A stretch of 64,000 nucleotides of DNA from Promethearchaeota archaeon (GTDB taxonomy: Archaea; Asgardarchaeota; Lokiarchaeia; Sigynarchaeales; SOKP01), in assembly GCA_013375495.1 (NCBI GenBank), contig JABXKC010000012.1, positions 1 to 64,000 on the forward strand, given 5' to 3'. Below the pieces are notes generated by a model. The model was not told where the DNA came from. It did not search any database and worked only from the letters and a program-made list of their open reading frames with translations. A program made the position numbers and the translations under genes. Below, in pieces: positions 1 to 8,708 of the stretch (the stretch's first letter is position 1; each line of letters opens with the position of its first letter).

Positions 1-1
1 A

Positions 2-289
2 CCCGAGCCAGTATATAAACCTACCCCAGAACCTGAACCCGAGCCAGTATATAAACCTACCCCAGAACCTGAACCCGAGCCAGTATATCAACCTATCCCA
101 GAACCAGAGCCCGAACCAGTATATCAACCTACCCCAGAACCTGAACCCGAGCCAGTATATCAACCTACCCCAGAACCTGAACCCGAGCCGGTATATCAAC
201 CTACCCCAGAACCTGAACCCGAGCCAGTATATCAGCCTACCCCAGAAACTGAGCCTGAACCTCTATACGAACCAACTACAGAACCAGAG
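2..289 (+). repeat. Eight tandem 36-bp coding repeats
   Basis: Units begin at 2, 38, 74, 110, 146, 182, 218 and 254, all in the reading frame of the partial CDS. The central units differ by only a few bases, including silent changes such as gag/gaa and cca/ccg. This suggests recent expansion by slippage or unequal crossover rather than old divergence. Confidence 0.9.
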
Positions 290-382
290 CCCGAATCAGA
301 AGAAAAGCTAACAAAAGAGTTAGTCAAGGAATATAAAGACGATGAAAAAGATGATGATATGAATTACACGGATGAATACTAA
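2..382 (+). CDS. C-terminal end of a Pro/Glu-rich 12-residue repeat protein (partial)
   Basis: The frame is open from the window edge to a TAA at 380-382, so only the C-terminus is present. It contains eight tandem 12-residue units of the form PEPVYxPTPEPE (x is K or Q), encoded by nearly identical 36-bp DNA repeats from position 2 to about 289. A charged tail rich in Glu, Lys and Asp follows, ending DMNYTDEY. The last unit ([12 protein letters not shown]) has diverged, as is common at the edge of an expanding array. Such Pro/Glu arrays form stiff extended linkers, often in surface or cytoskeleton-related proteins. The N-terminal domain is not visible, so no function can be assigned. Confidence 0.8.
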   Translation, partial: PEPVYKPTPEPEPEPVYKPTPEPEPEPVYQPIPEPEPEPVYQPTPEPEPEPVYQPTPEPEPEPVYQPTPEPEPEPVYQPTPETEPEPLYEPTTEPEPESEEKLTKELVKEYKDDEKDDDMNYTDEY

Positions 383-989
383 ATTTCATTTCATATATTA
401 AATCAAATATTTTTAAATTTTAATTCTACTTATTGTATCTTATAATCTACTTTATTTATTCAAATAAAGGTAACAAAATTTTAATGTTTGACAAAAAATG
501 TTAGAGATAAAACATTTTTATAGGAAATTCGACTTAAATCTGTTAATTTATAATTACCAGATTCTATTGTATCCTTTTTCTTCCAGAAATATAGGTTATT
601 CTCAATGTTCGCGTCAATAACGCACTTTTAGTCCTTGAAGGCTACTTCGGAAAATTGATATTCAAGATTTTTACCTTCTTTCAACTAATTTAGTTGTTGA
701 AATTAATATTGAAAAATGCTAAAACAGAATAGTGAACATGTTAAATAATGGCTCAAAAAAGTAAAAAGTCTCTTTTTTACATCCAATTATTTATTGGCAG
801 GATTTTCTCCAGTGATATTTAAGTTATTTCGATTCTCTTTAGTGAGAAGAAGATTTAAATAGAAAATAGAATATAATTTTAGTATTAGATAACTTAAGTT
901 ATTTTTTTATAACATAAGATTATCTTAGCAAATACGAAAAGTATTAAAACCTAAATGACGAGGTGGCTAATTCGAAATGAGGGATTAGC
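383..989. other. 607-bp intergenic region with short palindromes
   Basis: No convincing gene was seen. The region is AT-rich and holds three symmetric elements. One is a palindrome at 682-696 (CAACTAA, one central T, TTAGTTG). The second is an inverted repeat at 761-780 (GTAAAAA and TTTTTAC arms). The third is a perfect 14-bp palindrome at 889-902 (ATAACTTAAGTTAT) followed by a run of T. The last lies about 90 bp before the small ORF at 990 and could be an operator or a terminator. No tRNA-like T-loop with supporting stems was found. Confidence 0.5.
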
Positions 990-1175
990 ATGTCAATAAT
1001 ATATCAAAGGCAAAGAAAAAAGAAGAAAAAATATCCTCGAAACAGAATTAGCAGAAAAGTTTTCCATAAACAAAAAATCAGGAAAAAAATCCTTAAGTCT
1101 CGAGGGTGGAAACTTAATTATCCAGAGTTCTTTGAATACTCTGATAAGTTTCCTTATATTGTTAAAAAGAAGTAA
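990..1175 (+). CDS. Small highly basic hypothetical protein
   Basis: This 61-residue ORF is very rich in Lys and Arg in its first 40 residues, with a less charged C-terminus containing an aromatic segment (YPEFFEYSDKFPYIV). A gaggga stretch precedes the ATG at SD-like distance, and a 12-T run follows the stop, so it looks like an independent transcription unit. Composition suggests a nucleic-acid-binding or ribosome-associated small protein, but no family is recognised. In AT-rich DNA, Lys-rich ORFs can be fortuitous, so it is tentative. Confidence 0.4.
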   Translation: MSIIYQRQRKKKKKYPRNRISRKVFHKQKIRKKILKSRGWKLNYPEFFEYSDKFPYIVKKK

Positions 1176-1188
1176 AAATATAGACTAA

Positions 1189-1200
1189 TTTTTTTTTTTT
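1189..1200 (+). terminator. Oligo-T terminator between convergent genes
   Basis: Twelve consecutive T residues lie 13 bp after the stop of the small basic ORF and just before the end of the opposite-strand ZIP gene. Archaeal RNA polymerase terminates at such U-tracts without needing a hairpin. Confidence 0.5.
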
Positions 1201-1211
1201 ATATTATTTGA

Positions 1212-2060
1212 TTAATCGTGCGGTATCAGTAATACTAATGATATTATTAAGATTAGTCCGCATAGAAAAATCAGCGCTTGAATTATTGATTTCTTTAAAT
1301 CATCCTGCTTTAATATTTCGGGCATAAGTTCAGTACTAGCTATATAGAGGAACCCACCACCAGAGAAAGCTAAGAAAAAGAAGTTAAAAACTTCTAATAC
1401 ATCTGACAATACAAATGCCATAAAACCCCCAAGTAAGGCAATCATTCCGCTACAAAAGTTAAAGAAAAGAGCTTTCTTTTTTGAAAAACCACCATATATC
1501 AGAATTCCAAAATCGCCTATTTCTTGAGGGAATTCGTGAAATAAAACAGCTAGTGTTACTATTACTCCATTTCTGGTTCCACTTAGAAATGCAACCATTA
1601 TGATGATCCCATCTAGAAAATTATGGAGACCATCACCAATTAAATTGAGAAGCGCAAAATTTTTAATATTTCCAACCCTATCCATAGCCATTCCTCCCCC
1701 CTCATCCACACCAACATAACAAACTAGCTTATCGTCTTTTTCATGAGCATGCCCATGAAACCAATAAATAAATCGCTCAATAATAAAAAATGCCACAAAA
1801 CCAACAATGATAAGGATAAATAAAACACTTTCAGAGATCGCGGCACCTTCTGCATTTAACTCTTCAAGGTGGTGAAGAGATTCCGGGATTAAGTCAAATA
1901 ATGCCGACGCAAGAATAGTACCGGTAGCAAATGCTACTAGAATGAATAAGATCTTATCTAAAGTTGTTTCTCTAATGGAAATCATAAATAATCCTATTAA
2001 ACTTAAGCTACCAATAGCAAATATCATTATAAATCCTAATGTTACTTCCACATTCACCAA
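1212..2060 (-). CDS. ZIP-family divalent metal transporter
   Basis: This 282-residue membrane protein matches the ZIP (SLC39/ZupT) family, which moves Zn2+, Fe2+ or related ions into the cytoplasm. The two signature metal-binding helices are clear: HNFLDG in TM4 and HEFPQEIGDFGI in TM5. About eight hydrophobic helices are visible. A cytoplasmic loop with HGHAHEKDD after TM3 is the usual His-rich metal-sensing loop. Length is normal for bacterial and archaeal ZIPs. It stands alone on the minus strand, convergent with the basic ORF. Ion specificity cannot be told from sequence. Confidence 0.9.
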   Translation of the reverse strand: MVNVEVTLGFIMIFAIGSLSLIGLFMISIRETTLDKILFILVAFATGTILASALFDLIPESLHHLEELNAEGAAISESVLFILIIVGFVAFFIIERFIYWFHGHAHEKDDKLVCYVGVDEGGGMAMDRVGNIKNFALLNLIGDGLHNFLDGIIIMVAFLSGTRNGVIVTLAVLFHEFPQEIGDFGILIYGGFSKKKALFFNFCSGMIALLGGFMAFVLSDVLEVFNFFFLAFSGGGFLYIASTELMPEILKQDDLKKSIIQALIFLCGLILIISLVLLIPHD

Positions 2061-2361
2061 CTCTCAGTTTTACGAATAATGATTAAATCAATGATTTGCT
2101 TTTAGATTGGAATTATTATAAATGTATTAAATAAATTTACTTTATAATTTTAAAGGTCATGAAAATACTAATTTTAGGGGAAGTGTAAGGTTATAGTTCC
2201 TTAATCAAAAACCCTTTTATAAAATAATAAATAGAATTAAAAAGTGAAAATTCTAGTTAAAACTACATCTAAATAAATCAAATTAGTAAAGATTTATTAG
2301 AATTAGCGAATTTCTTGTTCTAATTCATATAAATTAAAAATTAAACAAGCTTAATTAGTAT
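2061..2361. promoter_or_regulatory. Divergent intergenic region with a probable promoter for the downstream ferredoxin gene
   Basis: This 301-bp AT-rich gap separates the divergent ZIP and EFR1 genes. A TATA-like box (catataaa, about 2326-2333) lies some 30 bp before the ATG at 2362, which would give a leaderless or nearly leaderless mRNA. No SD-like sequence is seen before that ATG, which fits. No other gene or repeat was seen. Confidence 0.45.
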
Positions 2362-3153
2362 ATGAATGTAACAATTTACTACTTTACTGGAACAGGTAAT
2401 TCGTTGAGTATTGCCAAAAGTCTTTCAGAGAAGTTAAATGAATGTGAACTTGTACCTATTGCTAAAGTTTGGGAGAAGAATCAACTTGCTTCGTCGACCG
2501 AAAAAGTGGGATTTGTTTTTCCTCTATATTATGCCGGGTTACCCAAAATCGTTTACGATTTCCTAAACAAGATAGAACTCTCTAAATCAAATTATTTCTT
2601 CGCTGTCGTAACTTATGCAGGAGATATCAACAATACACCTTTACTGCAAATAGAAACGATTTTAAATACGAAATCAAAAGCGTTAAGTGCGGGATTTTAT
2701 GTACTAATGCCTAATAACTATATAATAGGTTATGAAGTTCACTCGGAAGAACGTCAGAAAAAATACTTTGAGGAAGCATTTAATATTGTTGACACAATTC
2801 AAAAAACCGTAGAAAATCGTGAAAACAATCTAGGAAAAGACTTTTTTGAGAAACGGAGATTTAAGAGTGAAAAATTCAACGAGGATTTTCGAGATAATGT
2901 ATTTACAATGGATAAATCATTCTATGTAGAAGAAACTTGTACTAGTTGTGGAATATGCGTGAATGTATGCCCGGTAAATAACATCAAACTCGAAGAAGAT
3001 ATACCTCAATGGCTCCATAAATGTCAGCAATGTTTAGCTTGTATTAACTATTGCCCTGAAAAATGCATTCAATTCGGTGAAAAGTCAATAAAAACGCAAA
3101 GATACCACCATCCCGAAATTGGAGTAAAGGATTTAATTAATCAGAAAAAATAG
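2362..3153 (+). CDS. EFR1-family flavodoxin/ferredoxin fusion
   Basis: The 263-residue protein starts with a flavodoxin-like FMN-binding segment (YYFTGTGNS, residues 7-15) and ends with a two-cluster ferredoxin module: CTSCGICVNVCP near residue 193 and CQQCLACINYCP near residue 221. This is the layout of the EFR1 family, which probably transfers electrons between flavin and [4Fe-4S] centres in anaerobes. The physiological partner is not apparent from the neighbours. It is monocistronic and followed by an 8-T run at 3161-3168. Confidence 0.85.
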   Translation: MNVTIYYFTGTGNSLSIAKSLSEKLNECELVPIAKVWEKNQLASSTEKVGFVFPLYYAGLPKIVYDFLNKIELSKSNYFFAVVTYAGDINNTPLLQIETILNTKSKALSAGFYVLMPNNYIIGYEVHSEERQKKYFEEAFNIVDTIQKTVENRENNLGKDFFEKRRFKSEKFNEDFRDNVFTMDKSFYVEETCTSCGICVNVCPVNNIKLEEDIPQWLHKCQQCLACINYCPEKCIQFGEKSIKTQRYHHPEIGVKDLINQKK

Positions 3154-3166
3154 CTGTTTATTTTTT

Positions 3167-3802
3167 TTACTTTCGTTTTTTTAATTTTGGAAAGAAAAAT
3201 GGGACATTCTCTTTATATTTCTTATATTCTTCCCCAAATTCCTTAGTTAACTCGATCTCTTCTTTCCAAGCGACTAAAAGATTAAGTAAAATTACTATTG
3301 GTGTAAAAATTAAAGAAAATAAAGACGATAACAATATAGAAATTCCAATATGGGCCAACACTCCACCAAAATATTGTGGATGTCTAATTAATGAATAAAT
3401 TTTAGAAGAAACGATCCTTTCTGTCCTATGAGTTTCTGCTACTTTGAGTGAGGTTTGTCTTACGCTTCCAATTCCAAACCAAGCGCCTATTAGAATAAAA
3501 GGAATAGAGATCATTAAATAAAAAAATGGAATTGAAAAGTTAATAACGGGGATAAAAAAGCTTGGATCTTGCAAAAATGGAATTATTAATCGAGGTTGAG
3601 GGGATATCCAGACTCCAAACCAAAATATAAAAAAACACCATCCTGAAGCAAGCCCGAGTATCCCGGTTATTTTATTCCCTTTATCCACCCCATATTTTTT
3701 CTGAAATTTTAAATGTTCAACAGATAAAAAATGAAGTGGAACCATAGCGCACATACCTAAAATGGATATAATAAACCAAGTATACATTTTAATAATCCTC
3801 AT
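3167..3802 (-). CDS. ICMT-like integral membrane methyltransferase
   Basis: This 211-residue protein has about five membrane segments and the C-terminal core of the isoprenylcysteine carboxyl methyltransferase / phospholipid methyltransferase superfamily. RHPQYFGGVL and the terminal ELTKEFGEEYKKYKENVP form the conserved SAM and substrate region. Eukaryotic ICMT methylates prenylated CaaX proteins. Archaeal relatives are uncharacterised and may methylate lipids or quinone-like molecules. It lies 5 bp after the upstream DUF6125-like gene, so the two are probably co-transcribed. A second paralogue is at 14602-15087. Confidence 0.75.
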   Translation of the reverse strand: MRIIKMYTWFIISILGMCAMVPLHFLSVEHLKFQKKYGVDKGNKITGILGLASGWCFFIFWFGVWISPQPRLIIPFLQDPSFFIPVINFSIPFFYLMISIPFILIGAWFGIGSVRQTSLKVAETHRTERIVSSKIYSLIRHPQYFGGVLAHIGISILLSSLFSLIFTPIVILLNLLVAWKEEIELTKEFGEEYKKYKENVPFFFPKLKKRK

Positions 3803-3807
3803 ATATG

Positions 3808-4320
3808 TTAAAAATTAAATATTAAATTTCCGACGCAATTTTCTTGAGAATGCAACAAGCACTCATTTATTTTTGGTTCAAGCCTATATTTTACACCTTT
3901 AACGTCTAACCAACAACACAGGCGATATATAAGCCCGCATTCATACTTTTCTTTCACTCCAATCCTTTTCATTCCTTCGTAGGCGAAACATTTTCCCATT
4001 TCCCAATGCAAGACATTATGTTCAGGAAAAGTGTAGTTAAATTTCATGAAATCCCCTTTTAATATAGAAAAGCCGTTGTCAATAAAATCTTTTAGCTGTT
4101 CAAACGATTCTATTTTAATATCATCCAGGCCTTGCGCTTTCAAAATTCTTTGCATCTCAATTGGTGAAAGCGTTTTAATCGCAGCTTTATTTAGTTTATT
4201 CGCAGTTTCAATACCGAATTCTTTGACACAGTTATAAAACCACGATCCATCGTGGGTCATCCAACATTTAACGAGAAGTTCTTTTAACTGGTGCTTATTT
4301 AGTTGATCAAATAATGTCAT
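3808..4320 (-). CDS. DUF6125-like protein
   Basis: The 170-residue protein has the N-terminal feature KCWMTHDGSWF typical of the family I recall as DUF6125, found in archaea and anaerobic bacteria, and a Cys-containing C-terminal half (KYECGLIYRLCCW, INECLLHSQENC). The C-terminal Cys and acidic residues suggest a ligand- or metal-binding fold, but no activity is known to me. It is the first gene of a probable two-gene unit with the ICMT-like gene. Family assignment is from memory of the motif. Confidence 0.55.
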   Translation of the reverse strand: MTLFDQLNKHQLKELLVKCWMTHDGSWFYNCVKEFGIETANKLNKAAIKTLSPIEMQRILKAQGLDDIKIESFEQLKDFIDNGFSILKGDFMKFNYTFPEHNVLHWEMGKCFAYEGMKRIGVKEKYECGLIYRLCCWLDVKGVKYRLEPKINECLLHSQENCVGNLIFNF

Positions 4321-4423
4321 ATTAATATTTTCCTACAATTAATTCAAACTTAATTTATATTTAATACGCTTAAATAAAAGATTAATTAATATAAAAGACT
4401 AAAAACGAATAATTCGATATTTA

Positions 4424-5668
4424 CTAATTCACACTTACCGATCTTTTTATATTTCGGGAGATGAAAATTAAAACAATTAGAAAAGCAATCCCCGTTATTA
4501 TTAAATAAACAAAGATAGCGTACAGGTTGACTTCTGCAACATAACCCGCAACGATGGGGGTTACTCCAAAACCGATCCCTATAATAATTTCATTCGCGGT
4601 AGAGTATCTTGCGGTATTTTTAGCAGCTCCATAATCTAGCATGATTTTCATAGAGGTTCCGTGTATTAAACCAAAAAAAAGACCAGATATCGCAAAAATG
4701 ATTGCAATATACCATATATCTCCAACAGAAAAAATTGTAAACGATACTACAACGAGCATACTAACACTGATAAACACTGACACCTTTCGTTTATAAATGC
4801 GCATCACATTAATCCAAGTTAAACCGATAAGTTGAGCCAATTGTATTCCACCTTGGACAAGATAAGTTGATTGAGTTTCTAAGGTAATTAGTTTTAAAAA
4901 AACGGGGTATGTAAATAGGAATATTGCTTTTGTTGTCGATAAAATTATTATACCAATCCATGAAAATAGGATAGGATATAATGTCATAGAAGTATTTGAA
5001 TTTGTTTTCGAAAGCATTTTAAAATCTTCTTCATAGACGGGATGTTCTAAATGGATTTCTAATTCCTCTTTTTGAACATCGATTTGGAAATCTTTATTTA
5101 TAAATAGACTGATTGGGATTAGTAAGAACGACAGAGCCCAAGAAATAATCATAGAAATGTAATCGTTCAAGAAAAACGCCCAGAAGTAGCCGACCATAAG
5201 ACCAAATATAAAACCAGAATTCCAAGAAAAATTAAAATTTCTAAAGTTTCTTTTCGTTTTTTCAGAACTACTCATTTTCTGCCATTTACTTAACAGATTC
5301 ATACAATTTGGCCAATAAAGTCCCATGACAAGTCCTATTGATACACGACACAAAATTAGAAACCACGGTTCAAAGTAAAGAATTTGAAGGCCAGTTAAAA
5401 GGGGCGAAATTATGCTAGTAAATAAGAGGGCCTTACGGATCCCAATCTTTGAAGTGATATATTGTCCAAGAATAGGGGCAAAAATATAAGCAATAGCTCC
5501 AGCAGAAGATACAAACCCTAGAGTACTTTCGGTAATATCTACAACAAAATATAAATAATTTGAAAGCGCTCTTTCAAAAATAGATACGTAAAATAATCTT
5601 ACGAACGCAAGCCAGAATATTGGCCAAGCTCGATAAGGTTGTGACGTCTGGTTTAATTTGATTTGCAT
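4424..5668 (-). CDS. Major facilitator superfamily transporter
   Basis: This 414-residue protein has about twelve hydrophobic helices in two six-helix halves separated by a charged cytoplasmic loop near residue 190-225 (rich in Glu). The segment between TM2 and TM3 (ITSKIGIRKALL) is the MFS motif A region, and SIGLVMGLYWPN resembles the TM4-5 signature. Substrate cannot be inferred. It is monocistronic, with about 100 bp between its end and the DUF6125 gene. Confidence 0.8.
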   Translation of the reverse strand: MQIKLNQTSQPYRAWPIFWLAFVRLFYVSIFERALSNYLYFVVDITESTLGFVSSAGAIAYIFAPILGQYITSKIGIRKALLFTSIISPLLTGLQILYFEPWFLILCRVSIGLVMGLYWPNCMNLLSKWQKMSSSEKTKRNFRNFNFSWNSGFIFGLMVGYFWAFFLNDYISMIISWALSFLLIPISLFINKDFQIDVQKEELEIHLEHPVYEEDFKMLSKTNSNTSMTLYPILFSWIGIIILSTTKAIFLFTYPVFLKLITLETQSTYLVQGGIQLAQLIGLTWINVMRIYKRKVSVFISVSMLVVVSFTIFSVGDIWYIAIIFAISGLFFGLIHGTSMKIMLDYGAAKNTARYSTANEIIIGIGFGVTPIVAGYVAEVNLYAIFVYLIITGIAFLIVLIFISRNIKRSVSVN

Positions 5669-5831
5669 TTTTTGATGAAAAGGATATTAATTCTAAATTA
5701 TCTAATAGAATAATACTTTGCTCAAATATTTTCTTACATCCAAAAATCGGTCTCATAAAGATTTAAGATTGATATAAATTGTATTCACATAAAATTGATT
5801 AAGTAAATAAATAATCACTGTGAAAATATAG

Positions 5832-6149
5832 ATGTCAGAAAGAGTGTTTAATTATTGTCCTAATTGCGGTTCAAAAATATTAAAATCAGATAACTTTAAA
5901 ACAAAATATTGTTGTTTTTGCGGACATAAATTAAAAACCAAAGATAGAACATCACAGGAAAATACTCAATGCACTATTTGTCATGAATACATCCGGTATA
6001 GAAGCACTCGAATTATTAAATGCTCTTTCTGTGGTAGTAAATATCATTATTCATGTGTGTATGATTGGTTAGCAAGACATAATGCCTGTCCAATGTGTCA
6101 AAATGTATTTTTAAATCCTAATCTTGTTCTCTCAAGAAACCGAAAGTGA
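5832..6149 (+). CDS. Small zinc ribbon plus RING-type zinc finger protein
   Basis: The 105-residue protein has an N-terminal zinc ribbon (CPNCGSK ... CCFCGHK, residues 9-34) and a C-terminal RING-like finger from residue 47. The ligand series is C-x2-C-x13-C-x2-C-x4-H-x2-C-x10-C-x2-C, with CVYDWLARHNACPMC at its end. The C-x2-C-x4-H-x2-C core resembles the Prok-RING family. The last segment, with Trp two residues into the x10 spacer and CPMC, is very like eukaryotic RING-H2 E3 ligases. A role in a ubiquitin-like pathway is possible, but no ubiquitin, E1 or E2 gene lies nearby. Confidence 0.75.
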   Translation: MSERVFNYCPNCGSKILKSDNFKTKYCCFCGHKLKTKDRTSQENTQCTICHEYIRYRSTRIIKCSFCGSKYHYSCVYDWLARHNACPMCQNVFLNPNLVLSRNRK

Positions 6150-6159
6150 GAATTCTATT

Positions 6160-7248
6160 TTAGAAAAAGATTTCCTTGGTGATATTTTCAATTGGGAGAA
6201 AAATTTCCATAGCTCCGTCCCAATCTCGTATGATATTAGAATATAAGAACTCTACTTTCTCAATAAGGAGCTTAAGCAAGAAATTAAGGGAATTTAGGTT
6301 TTGATCCGCTATGATTACCCCCGTAATATATTTACCTTGGTGTGTTATTAGCACTTTTCCTTCTTTTTCTATTACCATTTCCCCGTCATCATGAGATATT
6401 TCCTGTAAAATCATTTTAATAGTGTTAATAGCACCAGAAATATTTTGTTCTTCGCGATTTTTGATTGGATCCTTAAAAAACTTATAATAGATACAGATTC
6501 CAGAAGCTCTCATTAGGAATAATTTATCGATTTTATCTTTCCAATCTTGTTCAGATAACGATGGTAAATTTATAAAAGAGAATGCAAGAATGAGAATACC
6601 TATTATTTGAAGAATATCCCCGACTAAACGAAGAATCAATCCAAACATACTTACGATTGGATCTGATGTAGCTCCAAACCCTATGCCAATAATCACCCCC
6701 CCTAGTATAGAAAAGTATATTTTTACCTTAAAATTAGGTATTTGCTGCTCTTCACTAGTTTTCTTTAACAGATTTACAATATAGATAAAAAATATTGTAA
6801 ATATAGGTATCCAAAATAATACTATTGAAGCATTTTGAGTGAGCTCAATTGCGGTAAAGAACAAAAAAACAGAAAGAAAAGTAAATATCAAGAAAATTTT
6901 AGAGAACAGGTACTTTCTAAAAATTACATGAAATTTTTCGATTTGATAAATAAAGGTTAACCCTAGAATCATTCTCAAGAGAGATCCAATATTAAAAATG
7001 ATCAAACGCGAAATTTGTGACTGCGCGTAAAAATCACCAAATATATAAAAAACCCACATGGATGAATAGGCAAGAAGAAATAGAATAGATGCTTTTTCAA
7101 TGAAATTACTCAATATATTCTCCTTAGATTTCACTCTCATATATAACAAAAAAGCTAATTCTAAAAATAGAAATACCATGACCCATTCTATTATTAATAG
7201 TGGTTCTCTTAATGTTCCAGTTAATGGATACATATTTTGTCCAAGCAA
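6160..7248 (-). CDS. Seven-helix membrane protein with longin/roadblock-like cytoplasmic domain
   Basis: The first 235 residues hold seven hydrophobic helices. The last 125 residues are soluble, with alternating beta and alpha segments: LFLMRASGICIYYKFF, then ISGAINTIKMILQEI, then KYITGVIIADQNLNSLNFLL. That order is the one seen in longin/roadblock-type domains. I infer a membrane sensor or anchor that recruits small GTPases. It lies 41 bp downstream of a paralogue of the same architecture, so both are probably one operon. No ligand-binding or enzymatic residues were recognised. Confidence 0.65.
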   Translation of the reverse strand: MLGQNMYPLTGTLREPLLIIEWVMVFLFLELAFLLYMRVKSKENILSNFIEKASILFLLAYSSMWVFYIFGDFYAQSQISRLIIFNIGSLLRMILGLTFIYQIEKFHVIFRKYLFSKIFLIFTFLSVFLFFTAIELTQNASIVLFWIPIFTIFFIYIVNLLKKTSEEQQIPNFKVKIYFSILGGVIIGIGFGATSDPIVSMFGLILRLVGDILQIIGILILAFSFINLPSLSEQDWKDKIDKLFLMRASGICIYYKFFKDPIKNREEQNISGAINTIKMILQEISHDDGEMVIEKEGKVLITHQGKYITGVIIADQNLNSLNFLLKLLIEKVEFLYSNIIRDWDGAMEIFLPIENITKEIFF

Positions 7249-7289
7249 TATTATTGTACTCTTCTTATTTTCAATTTTAATTGTTAATT

Positions 7290-8429
7290 TTAATCTAAAA
7301 TGTTTTGTAATATTACATCAAAGCCCGAGAATATCGTTTCTCTAAACCTATCGACGATATCTAAATTAAATAACAAACTATGATAGGTTTTTAGAAATTG
7401 ATTTTTAACCTTTTTCAAAAATAATTCTAGGCTTTTCATATTTTTATCGGCAAATAATACAAACAAAAATCGAGATTGGGGGTCTTCTTCATACTCAAGG
7501 AGAATGCTAAAATTACCGTATTTAATCGTTTTAATTTTATTTTCATAAGTTTTTGTTATTTCATCAAACACATCGCTAATTCCTACAACGCCTATTGAAT
7601 TGATTGGATTATTGTCTTCATTAATGGATCGAGACTCTGGTACTTCAGCGAGATTTCTTGTCATGCTAAAATTGTACGAATATAACTCAACCAAATTCAA
7701 AGTATCAACAATGTATAGCTTTAAAAGACTATTTTTCCAATTAAATTCAAGAACGCCCGTAAATTTAAAAGTTCCATAGAAAATTAGCATTAAACCTAAA
7801 TTTACCACATAACTTCCGATAAAATAAAAGACATCCCTTAAATCAAATAACACAGGTACATTAGGCAAGCCTGAACCAAGGAATAGACCAATTAAAAATA
7901 TGACTTCTCCTATTAGAGTCATTAATAAACGTGAATGTACCGTCCCTGAAGTAAGTCTAACTATTTTTATTTGAAAATATAAGAAATAACCCCCTCCAAA
8001 TAATCCCATTAATATACTAGGAAATAAACCAATTAATTTTACATAAAAAAATAAAAGATAGATAATACTAATCCCCGAAAGCACACTAACTATTTTAACC
8101 ACTCTCGAATTTATAAGAGTGAGAAAGGGTTTAGACAATAAGTTCAATAGGGCTGCTAATATAGCTCCCTGTAATATAGATACTCCAATTCTAATAAATA
8201 ATTCAGTCAAAAAACTATCGTGGATATAAAATGAGCCGATAACTAAAAAAAGATATGATGTAGCTCCAATTCCAAAAAGATTGGAAAAAGCGAGTAAGAA
8301 TTTGTTTAACCCGATTTTATCTTTTCGGTGTTTGCTATATAAATATAAGAAGTATATTGCTAATTGATAATCTAAGATAATCGAAAAAATCATAGCTGGT
8401 AAATATACTTCCCTAAAGTCAACTAACAT
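7290..8429 (-). CDS. Seven-helix membrane protein with longin/roadblock-like cytoplasmic domain (paralogue)
   Basis: The 379-residue protein has the same plan as its downstream neighbour: seven hydrophobic helices to about residue 235, then a soluble tail with KLYIVDTLNLVELYSYNF, NSIGVVGISDVFDEI and RFLFVLFADKNMKSLELF. The pattern (strand, strand, helix, strands, long amphipathic helix) fits a longin/roadblock-like fold. The pair probably arose by tandem duplication, since the tails align better in pattern than in identity. A 27-codon ORF precedes it at 8457-8540. The assignment rests on pattern recognition only. Confidence 0.65.
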   Translation of the reverse strand: MLVDFREVYLPAMIFSIILDYQLAIYFLYLYSKHRKDKIGLNKFLLAFSNLFGIGATSYLFLVIGSFYIHDSFLTELFIRIGVSILQGAILAALLNLLSKPFLTLINSRVVKIVSVLSGISIIYLLFFYVKLIGLFPSILMGLFGGGYFLYFQIKIVRLTSGTVHSRLLMTLIGEVIFLIGLFLGSGLPNVPVLFDLRDVFYFIGSYVVNLGLMLIFYGTFKFTGVLEFNWKNSLLKLYIVDTLNLVELYSYNFSMTRNLAEVPESRSINEDNNPINSIGVVGISDVFDEITKTYENKIKTIKYGNFSILLEYEEDPQSRFLFVLFADKNMKSLELFLKKVKNQFLKTYHSLLFNLDIVDRFRETIFSGFDVILQNILD

Positions 8430-8456
8430 AACTGCTCATAGATGCCTTTTTACTTA

Positions 8457-8540
8457 TTATTTTGTTATTTTATTTTCCTTCTTTATAATATTCTGAACGG
8501 CTCCTCTTTCAGGTTTTACAAAATAGTCAAACCATGTCAT
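8457..8540 (-). CDS. Possible 27-residue small protein ahead of the 7TM operon
   Basis: An ATG at 8540 opens a 27-codon ORF beginning MTWFDYFVKPERGAV and ending TAA at 8457, just 27 bp before the 7TM gene start. On the minus strand a TATA-like tttaaata sits roughly 25-30 nt before this ATG, so the ORF could be read from a leaderless mRNA that continues into the 7TM genes. The N-terminus is aromatic and the C-terminus basic. No family is recognised, and a short ORF like this can occur by chance. Confidence 0.3.
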   Translation of the reverse strand: MTWFDYFVKPERGAVQNIIKKENKITK

Positions 8541-8708
8541 AAATAAGATGAAGTGCATATATTTAAAATTAATTTTTAGCGTCGTTCCAAAAAATTTGAC
8601 AATAAAGATAAAATTTAAAAATAACAAAATTCAAGGTATGATAATCCAATTTAACTAAAACCTTGAATAACCAAATTAATAGTTATATTAAACAGAAAGG
8701 AGATAATT

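Noticed and set aside
1..289. CRISPR array
   Set aside because: The 36-bp repeats have no spacers, are directly abutting, and are in frame with a coding sequence.
929..985. Possible tRNA or C/D-box RNA with ttcgaaa near 970
   Set aside because: Only a T-loop-like core was seen. No complementary T-stem, anticodon arm or acceptor stem could be formed.
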